Assembly: GCA_035463475.1 (NCBI GenBank)
Contig: DATHTE010000131.1
Coordinates: 1-64,000, forward strand
Direction of reading: 5' to 3'
Source: JACPDI01 sp035463475
Lineage (GTDB): Bacteria; Acidobacteriota; Vicinamibacteria; Vicinamibacterales; 2-12-FULL-66-21
DNA length: 64,000 nt
Below are positions 20,048-28,771 of the stretch, one piece after another. The notes under the pieces were generated by a model. It was not told the origin of the DNA, searched no databases, and saw nothing but the letters and a program-made list of their open reading frames with translations. The translations under genes and the position numbers were made by a program. Every line of letters begins with the position of its first letter. The stretch's first letter is position 1.

Positions 20048-21352
20048 ATGGCCGAGCCGCTCATCGTGCCGCGCTCGGAGCACACGCTCTCCCGCCGCGA
20101 CATCGATCCTGACGCGCTCAAGGTCCTGTACCGTCTCAAACAGCACCGTTATGTCGCCTACCTGGTTGGCGGCAGCGTTCGCGATCTCCTGCTCGGGCGG
20201 CATCCCAAGGACTACGACGTCGGCACCTCCGCGCATCCGTACGAGGTAAAGCGGCTGTTCCGGAACTGCTGGATCATCGGCCGGCGCTTCCGACTGGCGC
20301 ACGTGCGCTTCGCGCCGAACAAGATCATCGAGGTCGCCACGTTCCGCCGCAAGGCGGAGGCGGCCGAGATGCCGATGCCCGAGGCGACGGCGCAGGTGAG
20401 CACCGAGCAGCGCCTGCTGCATCGCGACAACACCTTCGGCACCCCGGAAGAGGACGCGTTCCGCCGCGATTTCACGATCAACGCGCTCTTCTACGACATC
20501 GATACCTTCTCGATCATCGACTACGTCGGCGGAATGGAGGACCTGCGCTCGCGCGTCCTCCGCAGCATCGGCGATCCGAACGAGCGGTTCGTCGAGGATC
20601 CGGTCCGCATGCTGCGCGCGATCGTCCTCGCCGAGCGGCTGGACGTCTCCATTGACCCGGCGAGCCTCGAGGCGATCGAGCGCCACGGCGCCGAGATCAC
20701 CAAGGCGTCTCCCGCGCGGATGCTCGAGGAGTACTACAAGATCCTCCGCTCGGGCGCGTCAGAGCGGATCTTCCGGCGACTCGCGCGCTCGGGGCTGCTG
20801 ACGCACATCAGCCCCGAACTCGTGTCGCCGCCGGATGCGGTGTGGCGCTCGCTCGAGGCGCTCGACGAGTACCGAACGCGCTTCAGGGCCGCGCCGGACA
20901 CGCTCACCAACCCGGTGCTCATCGGCTCGCTGCTCGTGCCGCTCGGCATGATGGCGCGGCGTTCGCGCCGGCGGTCCAGCGAGCACGCGGACGTCGATGC
21001 GGACGAGACGCCGCCGGCCGGCGGACGCCCGCCGAAGCCGCCGCGGCTGGTCCTGGGCATGCTGCCGATCGCGCGCGGCGACGTCGAGCACCTGCGCCAC
21101 ATCCTCACCCTGCAGGCGCGGCTCGTCGATCTGCCTTCGTCTCAGCGCGCGCAGCGGTCCATCATGCACCGCAACACGTTCGCCGAGGCGATGACGTTTA
21201 TGGACATTCACGGCCAGTTCCCGGAGACGCTCCAGCAATGGCGCGGGCTGCGCACGGCCGCAGGCGACGAGATCGTCCCTGAAGAGCGGCCGCGGCGGCG
21301 GCGCAGGAGGCGCCGGCGCGGCCGGCGTCCGCCGCCGCACGCCGCGCCTTGA
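20048..21352 (+). CDS. pcnB: poly(A) polymerase / CCA-type nucleotidyltransferase
   Basis: 434 aa. The nucleotidyltransferase core shows VGGSVRDLLLGRHPKDYDVGT (the GS and DxD of the family), the PcnB-type segment GRRFRLAHVRF...IIEVATFRRKAE, then EEDAFRRDFTINALFYD and EDPVRMLRAI. The GRRFRLAHV stretch and the arginine-rich tail (RRRRRRRRRGRRPPPHAAP) favour poly(A) polymerase, which polyadenylates RNA 3' ends and marks them for decay, over tRNA CCA addition. No second nucleotidyltransferase is visible in this window. The 3' end abuts the convergent TonB receptor gene (15-nt gap with a TCAGGATTCAGGG word). Confidence 0.88.
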   Translation: MAEPLIVPRSEHTLSRRDIDPDALKVLYRLKQHRYVAYLVGGSVRDLLLGRHPKDYDVGTSAHPYEVKRLFRNCWIIGRRFRLAHVRFAPNKIIEVATFRRKAEAAEMPMPEATAQVSTEQRLLHRDNTFGTPEEDAFRRDFTINALFYDIDTFSIIDYVGGMEDLRSRVLRSIGDPNERFVEDPVRMLRAIVLAERLDVSIDPASLEAIERHGAEITKASPARMLEEYYKILRSGASERIFRRLARSGLLTHISPELVSPPDAVWRSLEALDEYRTRFRAAPDTLTNPVLIGSLLVPLGMMARRSRRRSSEHADVDADETPPAGGRPPKPPRLVLGMLPIARGDVEHLRHILTLQARLVDLPSSQRAQRSIMHRNTFAEAMTFMDIHGQFPETLQQWRGLRTAAGDEIVPEERPRRRRRRRRRGRRPPPHAAP

Positions 21353-21367
21353 GACAGGCGTCAGGAT

Positions 21368-23521
21368 TCAGGGAATGAACACCCTCACGCCGAGCCGGGC
21401 GCTCCGCGGCGTGCCCACCGTTCTCACCGGCGTGCGGCCGACATCCACCTCGACATCGAACAGGTTCTCGACCGCGCCAAACGGCTGAACGCGACCGAGC
21501 GCGAGGCCGGCGTACGCGTCGAGCACTCCGGCCCGGCGGAGCGAAAAGCGGTTGAGGTCATCGTCGTACTGAAGCCCCACACCGCGCCAGTCGAGCGTCG
21601 CAACCATCCGACGTGGCGTGAGACGCACCGACACGGCCCCCTGCCAGCGCGGCACCTGTGGGACACGCCTGCCCGCGAGCCCGGGCTCCTCGCTGGCGGT
21701 GAACCTGGAGTCGAGGAACGTGAGGCTCGCCACCAGCGCGCTCCACGACGCCGGCCTCCACTCGCCTTCCACCTCGAGGCCGCGCGCCCTGATCTCGCCC
21801 GCGTTTCGTCGCTGGCGAAAAATGCGCCCACCATCCGCCCCGGTGGTGACGTTCGCAATCGCGTCGTCCACGCCGGTCCAGAACCCGACGATTCTCAGCG
21901 AGGCCTCGGCCGCCCGCAGGAGCGCACCCCCTTCGAGCGTCTTGACGCTCTCCGGCCGCAACCCCGGGTTGGCGCGCGTCAGGATGTTCCCCACCTGGAA
22001 GTCCCGGTAAAGCTCGTTCAGCGTCGGGGATCGTCCGGGCGCCGTCCACGAGAGGTTCACCGATACGCGCGAAGTGAGCGACCACGCCAGCGCCAGCCGC
22101 GGCATCACGTACGCCCGGCGGCGCGTGGATCCGAAGCCGTCCGACGGCGTTGTTGACCAGAGGCCGGCGCGCGCGCCCGCCATGAGCGTCGCGCGTTCGG
22201 CTGGCTGGAATACCGCCTGGGCGTACGCCGCATACTCCGCCTGGTCTCCGGACGTCTCCGGCGCCTGCCCTCCGCCTGCACGGCGGACTTCGCCGCCGGC
22301 CACGAGCGCGCGCCCGCGCCAGGCGCCCGCCCACTGCGCGGAGCCCCCGGCATGGTCGCTCGGCACGCGCTGGCGTGCCGTCAGCCGCTCGCTCGCCCGG
22401 TCGGCGCTCACCGCGCTGAAGGACTGGTCGTAATCCACCGTGCCGCCAAACCCCGCGAACGTCCACGCCCCCGAGCCCGTAACCGCACGCGCGCGCGCGG
22501 CGACGCTCCACAGGTTCGTGTCGTTCGTTTGAAGCGGTGTGCCGTTGGCGCGATCTTCGTCGAGCGCTCCGGCGCGCAGGCCGAGAGACCAGCCGTCGCC
22601 ATGCCGGGTCGCCGCCACCAGCCCGCTCGAGTAGCGCACGCCAGCCGGGACGTCCATCGGCCCCCGCTCCGCGGCGGCGACGATCGGATAGCCGTCGAAC
22701 GCCATGCGCTCGCCCGACACGAAGGCGCTCCACGTGCGCGTTCGCAAACCGGCGAACGCGGACCCCCGCGCAAGGCCGTGCTCCCCCGCCTCGAGGCTCG
22801 CCCGCAGCTGTCTGGACCGCGGCTCGATCGCGACGATCTGGATCGCTCCGGCCGGCGACTCGCTGCCGTACAGCTCGGCGCTCGAGCCGCCTCGCACCGT
22901 CTCGATGCGGTCGATCGCCACGAGCGGCACGCGGTTCCAGTAGACCCATCCGCCGTACGGATCGTTCAGCGGGACCCCGTCCGCGAGCACCAGCGCCCGA
23001 CTCGCGCCCGACGCGGCGAGGCCTCGCAGGCTTGCGCCCTGCGTGGTCGGGTTCGCGACCCGCGACGACGAACGCCTGAAGAGCGAAAACCCCGGCACCG
23101 CGCGCAGCGCATCGTCGGCGGCCAGGGGAGCGGAGGTGAGGAGCACGGGCGCGGCGATGACCGTCGACGCCGTGGCCGCGTCGGAGAGTCGCTCGGACGA
23201 TCGCGCCGCGGTGACCGTGATGGCCTCGGCCACGCCGGCAGGGTGCATCGTCACGCGAACCGGGACGCCGGCGCGCACGCGCCCCGCGTACTGGGCGAAC
23301 CCGTCCGCGCGCACTCGCAGTGTGGGCTCCGGCTGCGCCACCACGAGCGAGAAGCGCCCGCGCGTGTCTGTCGTCGTCTCGCGCCCGCCGGCGGACACAG
23401 CGGCGCCCGCAATCGCCGCGCCGGACGCGTCCACGACGATGCCGGTCACTTCCGCGGGATGCGGCGGCTGCGCGGGCTGCGCCCCCGCCGCCAGCAGCAG
23501 GAGGACGATCGGACCGCTCAT
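21368..23521 (-). CDS. TonB-dependent outer-membrane receptor with N-terminal carboxypeptidase-regulatory domain
   Basis: 717 aa from ATG 23521 (MSGPIVLLLLAAG signal peptide). Residues about 20-100 form a CarboxypepD_reg-like beta-sandwich (VTGIVVDASGAAIAGAAVSAGG), followed by a TonB-box-like EAITVTA, the plug (ADDALRAVPGFSLFRR, VLADGVPLNDPYGGWVYWNRVP, IDRIETVRGGSSAELYGSESPAG) and the beta-barrel to the C-terminus (GVRVFIP). Its start overlaps the stop of the S9 peptidase gene (ATGA, 23518-23521), so the two are translationally coupled. A role in uptake of peptide products or a peptide-derived ligand is plausible but inferred from the coupling. Its stop codon sits at the edge of a TCAGG-type repeat. 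Confidence 0.92.
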   Translation of the reverse strand: MSGPIVLLLLAAGAQPAQPPHPAEVTGIVVDASGAAIAGAAVSAGGRETTTDTRGRFSLVVAQPEPTLRVRADGFAQYAGRVRAGVPVRVTMHPAGVAEAITVTAARSSERLSDAATASTVIAAPVLLTSAPLAADDALRAVPGFSLFRRSSSRVANPTTQGASLRGLAASGASRALVLADGVPLNDPYGGWVYWNRVPLVAIDRIETVRGGSSAELYGSESPAGAIQIVAIEPRSRQLRASLEAGEHGLARGSAFAGLRTRTWSAFVSGERMAFDGYPIVAAAERGPMDVPAGVRYSSGLVAATRHGDGWSLGLRAGALDEDRANGTPLQTNDTNLWSVAARARAVTGSGAWTFAGFGGTVDYDQSFSAVSADRASERLTARQRVPSDHAGGSAQWAGAWRGRALVAGGEVRRAGGGQAPETSGDQAEYAAYAQAVFQPAERATLMAGARAGLWSTTPSDGFGSTRRRAYVMPRLALAWSLTSRVSVNLSWTAPGRSPTLNELYRDFQVGNILTRANPGLRPESVKTLEGGALLRAAEASLRIVGFWTGVDDAIANVTTGADGGRIFRQRRNAGEIRARGLEVEGEWRPASWSALVASLTFLDSRFTASEEPGLAGRRVPQVPRWQGAVSVRLTPRRMVATLDWRGVGLQYDDDLNRFSLRRAGVLDAYAGLALGRVQPFGAVENLFDVEVDVGRTPVRTVGTPRSARLGVRVFIP

Positions 23522-25503
23522 CCGGTGGTCGTGCGGCGCTGCGGGGCGGCTGCCGGGTCGTGCGCGCGGAACCACTCGACCACCCGGCGCGCGCGATCGC
23601 TGATGTGACGGGGCTCGGCGAAGCCGTGCCCTTCGCGGGGGTACATGACGAGGTCCGTCTTGACGCCGTTATCCTGGAGCGCCCGGTACATCATCAGGCT
23701 CTGGGCCGGCGGACACCGCACGTCGTTCTCGCCGTGGAGGAAGAGCGTGGGGGTGCGGGCGAAGCGCGCGTATGTCACCGGTGACTCGCGCTCGTAGACG
23801 GGCATGTTCACGCCGGTGAACGGCGTCCCCGTGAAGTAGTCGAAGCGCCACCGCCGCGCGTCGCTGATCGAGTACTGCATGCGCAAGTCGGCGACGCCGG
23901 CGCCGCTCGCCGCGGCACGGAAGTGATCGCCGTGCGTGACCGCCCAGTTCGTCAGGTACCCGCCGTAGCTCCAGCCGTAAATGAAGAGCCGCGCCGGATC
24001 GGCGAGGCCGCGCACTACGAGCGATTCGACCCCCGAAATCAGATCGCGATGGGGCCCCTCGCCCCAGTTCGCGACGTTGGCCCGCGCGAAGATATCGCCG
24101 TACCCGGTGCTGCCGCGGAAGTTCGGCTTCAATACCAGGTAGCCCTGCGAGACGAAATACGCGGACACCGGGTCGAAGCGGGCCATGCTGTGACTGCGCG
24201 GCCCGCCGTGCGGATTGACGATGACGGGGTAGCGGCGGTCGGCCGCGAGCTGCGCGGGGCGCACGAGCACGCCCTCGAGCGGGCCCGCGCCGCTTCGCCA
24301 CTTCACCGTCTCGGCCACGGGCAGCTCCAGCGACGACGCCAGTTCCGCGTTCCAGCGAGTGAGTGTCTTGAGCGTCTCGCCTGCCCGCACCAGCAGCTCG
24401 TCGGGCCGGTCCCCCGCGACGAGCGCCCAGGAGGCGCCGGCCGGCCGGAGCTCCGACACGGCGATGCCCGGCGCCCACGTGTCCACGATCGTGCTGGTGC
24501 GCACGTCAATCGTCGAGAGCGCGCTCACGGTGCCGAGCGAATACAGCACTTCGATCCGCGCCTGGTCGCGCCAGAACACCTCCTCGACATCGCGATCGAG
24601 CTGGCGCGTGACGTTGACGACGCGGTCGCCGCCGAGCGGCCACACGAACGCGTCCTCCCGGGAGATCCCGCGCCCGTCGAAGGGACGAACGATGAGCAGC
24701 ATGCCGCCGTCCGGCGACCACACGACGTTGGACGCCTGAGCGCTGTCGGGCACCTGTCGCGCCCGTCCGGTGTCCAGCTCGACGATCTCTGCGCGCGAGT
24801 CCTCGCTGCTGTCCGCCTCCGGCGTGAGGGTCGTGACGATGGCGAGCTGCTTGCCGTCCGGAGACCAGCGGACGGCACGGACGTGGCGCTTTCCGTCGGT
24901 GATGGCGCGGGGAACGCTTCCTTCCGTCGCGATCCACACGCGGTGGTTTCGCCACTGCTCGCCCACCACGAACGCGTCGTCGCGTTCGTGCCGGCGCCGC
25001 GCGTCCTGCTCGGTGTCATCTGCCGGCCCGACCAGGGCGAGCCGCTTGCCGTCCGGCGCCCATGCGAACGACGCGACGGAGCCGCGGCCGGACGCGTAGG
25101 GACGCCCCTCTCCGCCCGCGAGCGGCAGGACGTGCACCTCCACCAGCTCGCCGCGCCGCGCCAGGAACGCAATCCGCGAACCGTCCGGCGACCAGGCGGG
25201 TGCGTCCTCCGATCCGCGCGCGAAGGTCAGCTGGCGGGCCGGAACGCCGTCGAGCGGCACGAGCCAGAGATCGGTCTCGAAGCGGTGCTCGTCGTGATGG
25301 GCCGATCGCAGGGCGACGACCGCCGCCCGCGCGTCTGGGGACACGGCGAGCGAGACCACGGCCTTGAACGAGACGATGTCTTCAGGGGTGAGAGGACGCG
25401 GCTGCGCGGCCGCAGGCTGCGATGAAAGAAGGACGGCCGACGCGAGCAGGGACCCTATCCAGCGAAGGCGGCCTGCCTCGCGTGTGACCGGGTCCCTGTC
25501 CAC
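23518..25503 (-). CDS. S9-family prolyl oligopeptidase / acylaminoacyl peptidase, secreted
   Basis: 661 aa, GTG start, with a signal peptide (about 14-34, IGSLLASAVLLSSQPAAAQ). A beta-propeller of WD-like SPDG repeats (AWSPDGSRIAFLARRG, RWSPDGKQLAIV) fills about 40-400, and the alpha/beta-hydrolase domain follows. The triad is visible: Ser in GWSYGGYL, Asp in HGENDVRCP, His in REGHGFAEP. It would degrade short peptides or remove N-blocked residues in the periplasm. The gene is 12 nt after the desaturase and overlaps the TonB receptor by 4 nt, so protease and receptor should be made together. Confidence 0.93.
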   Translation of the reverse strand: MDRDPVTREAGRLRWIGSLLASAVLLSSQPAAAQPRPLTPEDIVSFKAVVSLAVSPDARAAVVALRSAHHDEHRFETDLWLVPLDGVPARQLTFARGSEDAPAWSPDGSRIAFLARRGELVEVHVLPLAGGEGRPYASGRGSVASFAWAPDGKRLALVGPADDTEQDARRRHERDDAFVVGEQWRNHRVWIATEGSVPRAITDGKRHVRAVRWSPDGKQLAIVTTLTPEADSSEDSRAEIVELDTGRARQVPDSAQASNVVWSPDGGMLLIVRPFDGRGISREDAFVWPLGGDRVVNVTRQLDRDVEEVFWRDQARIEVLYSLGTVSALSTIDVRTSTIVDTWAPGIAVSELRPAGASWALVAGDRPDELLVRAGETLKTLTRWNAELASSLELPVAETVKWRSGAGPLEGVLVRPAQLAADRRYPVIVNPHGGPRSHSMARFDPVSAYFVSQGYLVLKPNFRGSTGYGDIFARANVANWGEGPHRDLISGVESLVVRGLADPARLFIYGWSYGGYLTNWAVTHGDHFRAAASGAGVADLRMQYSISDARRWRFDYFTGTPFTGVNMPVYERESPVTYARFARTPTLFLHGENDVRCPPAQSLMMYRALQDNGVKTDLVMYPREGHGFAEPRHISDRARRVVEWFRAHDPAAAPQRRTTTG

Positions 25504-25515
25504 CAGCGCCTTTCG

Positions 25516-26262
25516 TCAGCCCTGTGCCTGCGCGTGCGCCTGTTCGATCGTCTTGTAGGGACGCGCGAGGCGCAGCGCGGTGAGCAGCTTGATCAGCGGC
25601 CACGCCGGATCGATCTCGCCGCGCCGGAAGCTGAACTTCGGGCTGCGCGGGTAGCCGTGGTGGTTGTTGTGCAGCCCCTCGCCCCCGGTCAGCCACGCGA
25701 CCAGCCGGAGGTTCGTCGCGGTGTTCGCGAAGTTGCGGTACCCCGCATAGTGACAGAGGCCGTTGATCGACGAGGAGAGCACGAACACGTACATCAGCGC
25801 GTGCAGGCCGGCGGCGAAGAGCCCCCAGCCCCAGCCGAGCGTCAGCGCGAGGGCGGCCGTGCCGGCGAGGAGGCCGATCCAGCCGTGATCGAAGAGCGCG
25901 CGATCCCACCGGTCGGGCGGCAGGTCGCGCGCGTACTTCGGGACCAGGTTCGGGTCTTTCAGCTCGCGAAGGTAGTAGAACACGTTGCCGAGCTGGACCT
26001 TCCAGAACCCTTCGAGCTTCGGGCTGTGCGGGTCCCCCTCCTCGTCGGTGAACGCGTGGTGCTTCCGGTGCACCGCCACCCACTCTCGGGGCACGATGCC
26101 GGTCGTGATCCAGATGCAGAACCGGAACACCCACGCGGCGAACGGGTGCAGCACCACCGCCCGGTGGGTCACCGTGCGGTGCAGGTAAATCGTGGTGCTG
26201 TAGACCGCAATCTGCGTCACCAGCATCGAGACGAGCAGGACGATTCCGAGCCAAACGAGCAC
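25516..26262 (-). CDS. acyl-CoA/acyl-lipid fatty acid desaturase
   Basis: 248 aa, start set at GTG 26262 because GGAGGAG lies 7 nt upstream and the hydrophobic N-terminus begins there. Three histidine boxes of the membrane di-iron desaturase family are present: HRTVTH, HRKHHAF and HNNHHGY. Membrane helices lie at about 1-22, 38-55, 110-128 and 130-150. It introduces a double bond (probably delta-9) into membrane acyl chains and so adjusts fluidity. It lies 56 nt downstream of serC and 12 nt upstream of the S9 gene, within a long minus-strand run. The chain is shorter than most stearoyl-CoA desaturases but all boxes are intact. Confidence 0.93.
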   Translation of the reverse strand: MLVWLGIVLLVSMLVTQIAVYSTTIYLHRTVTHRAVVLHPFAAWVFRFCIWITTGIVPREWVAVHRKHHAFTDEEGDPHSPKLEGFWKVQLGNVFYYLRELKDPNLVPKYARDLPPDRWDRALFDHGWIGLLAGTAALALTLGWGWGLFAAGLHALMYVFVLSSSINGLCHYAGYRNFANTATNLRLVAWLTGGEGLHNNHHGYPRSPKFSFRRGEIDPAWPLIKLLTALRLARPYKTIEQAHAQAQG

Positions 26263-26318
26263 TAACTCTCCTCCACTCCCTGAACGAGAGCTGCCAATTG
26301 TAGCAGACGGCTCTCTCC

Positions 26319-27413
26319 CTACCCGTTTTTCTTCTCGAATTCGCGCATGAACGCGACCAGCGCGTCGATCCCTTCTTCGGGGAACGCGTTGTAGATGGAC
26401 GCGCGGATCCCGCCCACCGATCGGTGCCCTTTCAGGCCGTCCAAACCGGCGGCAGTTGCGTCCTTGGCGAACTTCTTCTCGAGCTCCTCGTTCGGCAGCC
26501 GGAACGTCAGGTTCATCCGCGAGCGGCTGTCCTTCTGCGCGTGCCCGCGATAGAACCCGCTGCGATCGATCTCGGCGTAGACCTTCGCCGCCTTGCGCTC
26601 GTTGATCTTCTCGACCGCCGCGAGGCCGCCGAGCCCCAGCAGCCACTTCATCGTCAGCCGCATGAGGTAGATGCCGAAGGTGTTCGGCGTGTTGTACAGC
26701 GACTTGTTCTCGGCGTGCACGCTGTAGTTCAGCATCGTCGGGAGCGTGGCCGGAGAGCGTTTGACGAGATCGTCGCGGACGATCACCAGCGTAACGCCGG
26801 ACGGCCCGAGATTCTTCTGCGCGCCGGCGTAGATCAGCCCGTACTTCGTGACGTCCATCGGCCGGCTGAACATGTCCGACGAGGTGTCGCACATCACGGG
26901 CGCGTCGCCGAGGGCGGGCATGTACTGCCACTGCGTGCCGAAGATCGTGTTGTTCGAGGTGAAGTGGACGTAAGCGGCGCCGGGGGTCAGCTTGATCTCC
27001 TCCTGGCGCGGAATGCGGTTGAAGTTCTCCGCCTCGGTGGTCGCCGCGATGTTCACGGTGCCGACGCGCTTGGCTTCCTTGACCGCCTTCTGCGACCACG
27101 AGCCGGTGACGATGTAATCGGCGCTGCCGCCGGCCGGCAGGAAGTTCATGGGCACCATCGAGAACTGGAGGCTGGCGCCCCCCTGCAGGAAGAGCACGTG
27201 GTAGTTCGCCGGAATCGACGCGAGCTTGCGGACGTCCGCCTCGCAGGACTGGATGATCTCCTCGAATGTCTTGGAACGATGGCTGATTTCGAGCACGGAC
27301 ATGCCAACGCCGGGCAGCGCGATCAGATCGCGCTGCGCTTCCTCGAGCGCGGGCAGCGGCAGCACCGCGGGGCCGGCGGCGAAGTTGAAGATGCGAGTGG
27401 TGGTCGTGGCCAT
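26319..27413 (-). CDS. serC: phosphoserine aminotransferase
   Basis: 364 aa, the usual size. It converts 3-phosphohydroxypyruvate and glutamate to O-phosphoserine and 2-oxoglutarate. The start TRIFNFAAGPAVLPLPALEEAQ is diagnostic for SerC. ISHRSKTFEEI, LFLQGGASLQFSMVPMN and the PLP-lysine region IYAGAQKNLGPSGVTLVIV are all present, as is the C-terminal GLDGLKGHRSVGGIRASIYNAFP. AAGGAG lies 6 nt before the ATG. It follows serA by 10 nt, giving the second and third serine-synthesis steps in one operon with a DUF1015 gene upstream. It can also serve pyridoxal phosphate synthesis in some bacteria. Confidence 0.97.
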   Translation of the reverse strand: MATTTTRIFNFAAGPAVLPLPALEEAQRDLIALPGVGMSVLEISHRSKTFEEIIQSCEADVRKLASIPANYHVLFLQGGASLQFSMVPMNFLPAGGSADYIVTGSWSQKAVKEAKRVGTVNIAATTEAENFNRIPRQEEIKLTPGAAYVHFTSNNTIFGTQWQYMPALGDAPVMCDTSSDMFSRPMDVTKYGLIYAGAQKNLGPSGVTLVIVRDDLVKRSPATLPTMLNYSVHAENKSLYNTPNTFGIYLMRLTMKWLLGLGGLAAVEKINERKAAKVYAEIDRSGFYRGHAQKDSRSRMNLTFRLPNEELEKKFAKDATAAGLDGLKGHRSVGGIRASIYNAFPEEGIDALVAFMREFEKKNG

Positions 27414-27423
27414 GGCTGACTCC

Positions 27424-28731
27424 TTACCAGGTGCTCAGCGAGCGGGCGAGCTGATATGACGCGGCGGGGGCGCCGAGCGGCACCACCTGGACGTCGAACA
27501 CGTTCGGATTGCCTGTGCTGATCTTGCTGAGCTGCTCGTCGGTCGGCGCTCCGTCCAGATTGATGCGCGCGACGGCGGCCTCCGCCCCCGTGAAGATGAT
27601 GTTCTCGGTTTCCTGGACGTTCACGTGGCTATCGCGCAAGATGTCGAAGATGTGCGCCAGGACGCCCGGCTGGTCGCGGTGCCGCACCACGAGAACGTGG
27701 CTGGCGGGCGTCTGCCGGGAGAGGTTGACGACGTTGAGGACGCGCCCGGTTTCCAGGTAGGCCTTGACGATCTTCACCGTCTCTTCTGCGATCGCTTCCT
27801 GCGCCTGATCCGTGGACGCGCCGATGTGGTGCGTGCCGTACACGTTCGGAAGCTTCATGATCGGATCATCGAACTCCGCCTGCGGCGAAGAGGGCTCCTT
27901 GGCATACACGTCCAGGGCCACGCGCAGGTTCCGGTCGCGCACCGCCGCGCCGAGCGCGTCGTAGTCCACGATCTCGCCGCGCGCGGTGTTCACGAAGAAC
28001 GACCCCGGCCGCAGCCGGTTCAGCACGTTGGCGTTGATCATCTTGCGGGTGCGGTCGTTCAGCGCGACGTGCACGCTGAGGACGTCGCTCTTCGCGGCGA
28101 CGTCCTCGGGCGTGTCGCAGACCTCGGCGAAGGGGTCCAGCGGAAAACCGGAGGACGGCCGGAGGCGCACCAGCAGCGGCATGTCCACCGGCATGCCGGC
28201 GCGATCCACTTCGACGCCGATTTCACTCCAGATCGCCAGGTGCATCCCGAACGCCTGGGCGCGGCGCGCCATCTCCTGGCCGATGTTGCCGAAGCCGATG
28301 ATGCCCAGCGTGCGGCCGTGCAGCCCGCGCGCCTTCGAGTACTCCTTCTTGTTCCACTTGCCCGCCCGCAGGTCGATGACGTTGTCGGGAATGCGGCGGT
28401 CGAGCGCGAGGATGAGGCCGAACGCGAGTTCCGCGACCGCCACCGAGTTCTTGCCGGGACAGTTCGCGACGTAGATGCCGCGGGCGGACGCGCCCTTCAC
28501 GTCGATGTTGTCGTACCCCGCGCCGGCGCGGACGATGAGCGAGAGGTGGCCGGCGTCCATCATGGGCGCGGTCACCCTCGTGCTGCGGACGATGAGCACG
28601 TCCGCCCCCTCCCCCACGGCCTGGCGGAGAGCGTCTTCCTTGAGGTCGGGGTTGTAGACCACCTCACACCCGGCGCGCTGCAGCCCCTCGAGGCCGGACT
28701 TCTCGAACTTGTCTGCGATGAGGACCTTCAT
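27424..28731 (-). CDS. serA: D-3-phosphoglycerate dehydrogenase
   Basis: 435 aa. It oxidises 3-phosphoglycerate to 3-phosphohydroxypyruvate with NAD+, the first step of serine synthesis. Features are the NAD-binding GRTLGIIGFGNIGQEMARRAQ, the substrate arginine in NTARGEIVD, and the catalytic histidine in GTHHIGASTDQAQEA. The C-terminal ~85 residues form an ACT-type regulatory domain (LVVRHRDQPGVLAHIFDIL), a possible serine-feedback site. After the dinucleotide fold there is an extra loop (about 172-195) rich in Pro/Leu that common SerA proteins lack. It sits between DUF1015 and serC in the same direction. Confidence 0.96.
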   Translation of the reverse strand: MKVLIADKFEKSGLEGLQRAGCEVVYNPDLKEDALRQAVGEGADVLIVRSTRVTAPMMDAGHLSLIVRAGAGYDNIDVKGASARGIYVANCPGKNSVAVAELAFGLILALDRRIPDNVIDLRAGKWNKKEYSKARGLHGRTLGIIGFGNIGQEMARRAQAFGMHLAIWSEIGVEVDRAGMPVDMPLLVRLRPSSGFPLDPFAEVCDTPEDVAAKSDVLSVHVALNDRTRKMINANVLNRLRPGSFFVNTARGEIVDYDALGAAVRDRNLRVALDVYAKEPSSPQAEFDDPIMKLPNVYGTHHIGASTDQAQEAIAEETVKIVKAYLETGRVLNVVNLSRQTPASHVLVVRHRDQPGVLAHIFDILRDSHVNVQETENIIFTGAEAAVARINLDGAPTDEQLSKISTGNPNVFDVQVVPLGAPAASYQLARSLSTW

Positions 28732-28771
28732 GAGTGCATCCCGTATCGCGCGGTGCCTCCGCGCGATCGAA

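Noticed and set aside
26263..26318. Imperfect hairpin (GAGAGC ... GCTCTC) between serC and the desaturase considered as a terminator or riboswitch
   Set aside because: The stem is short and bulged with no U-tract and no conserved aptamer features.
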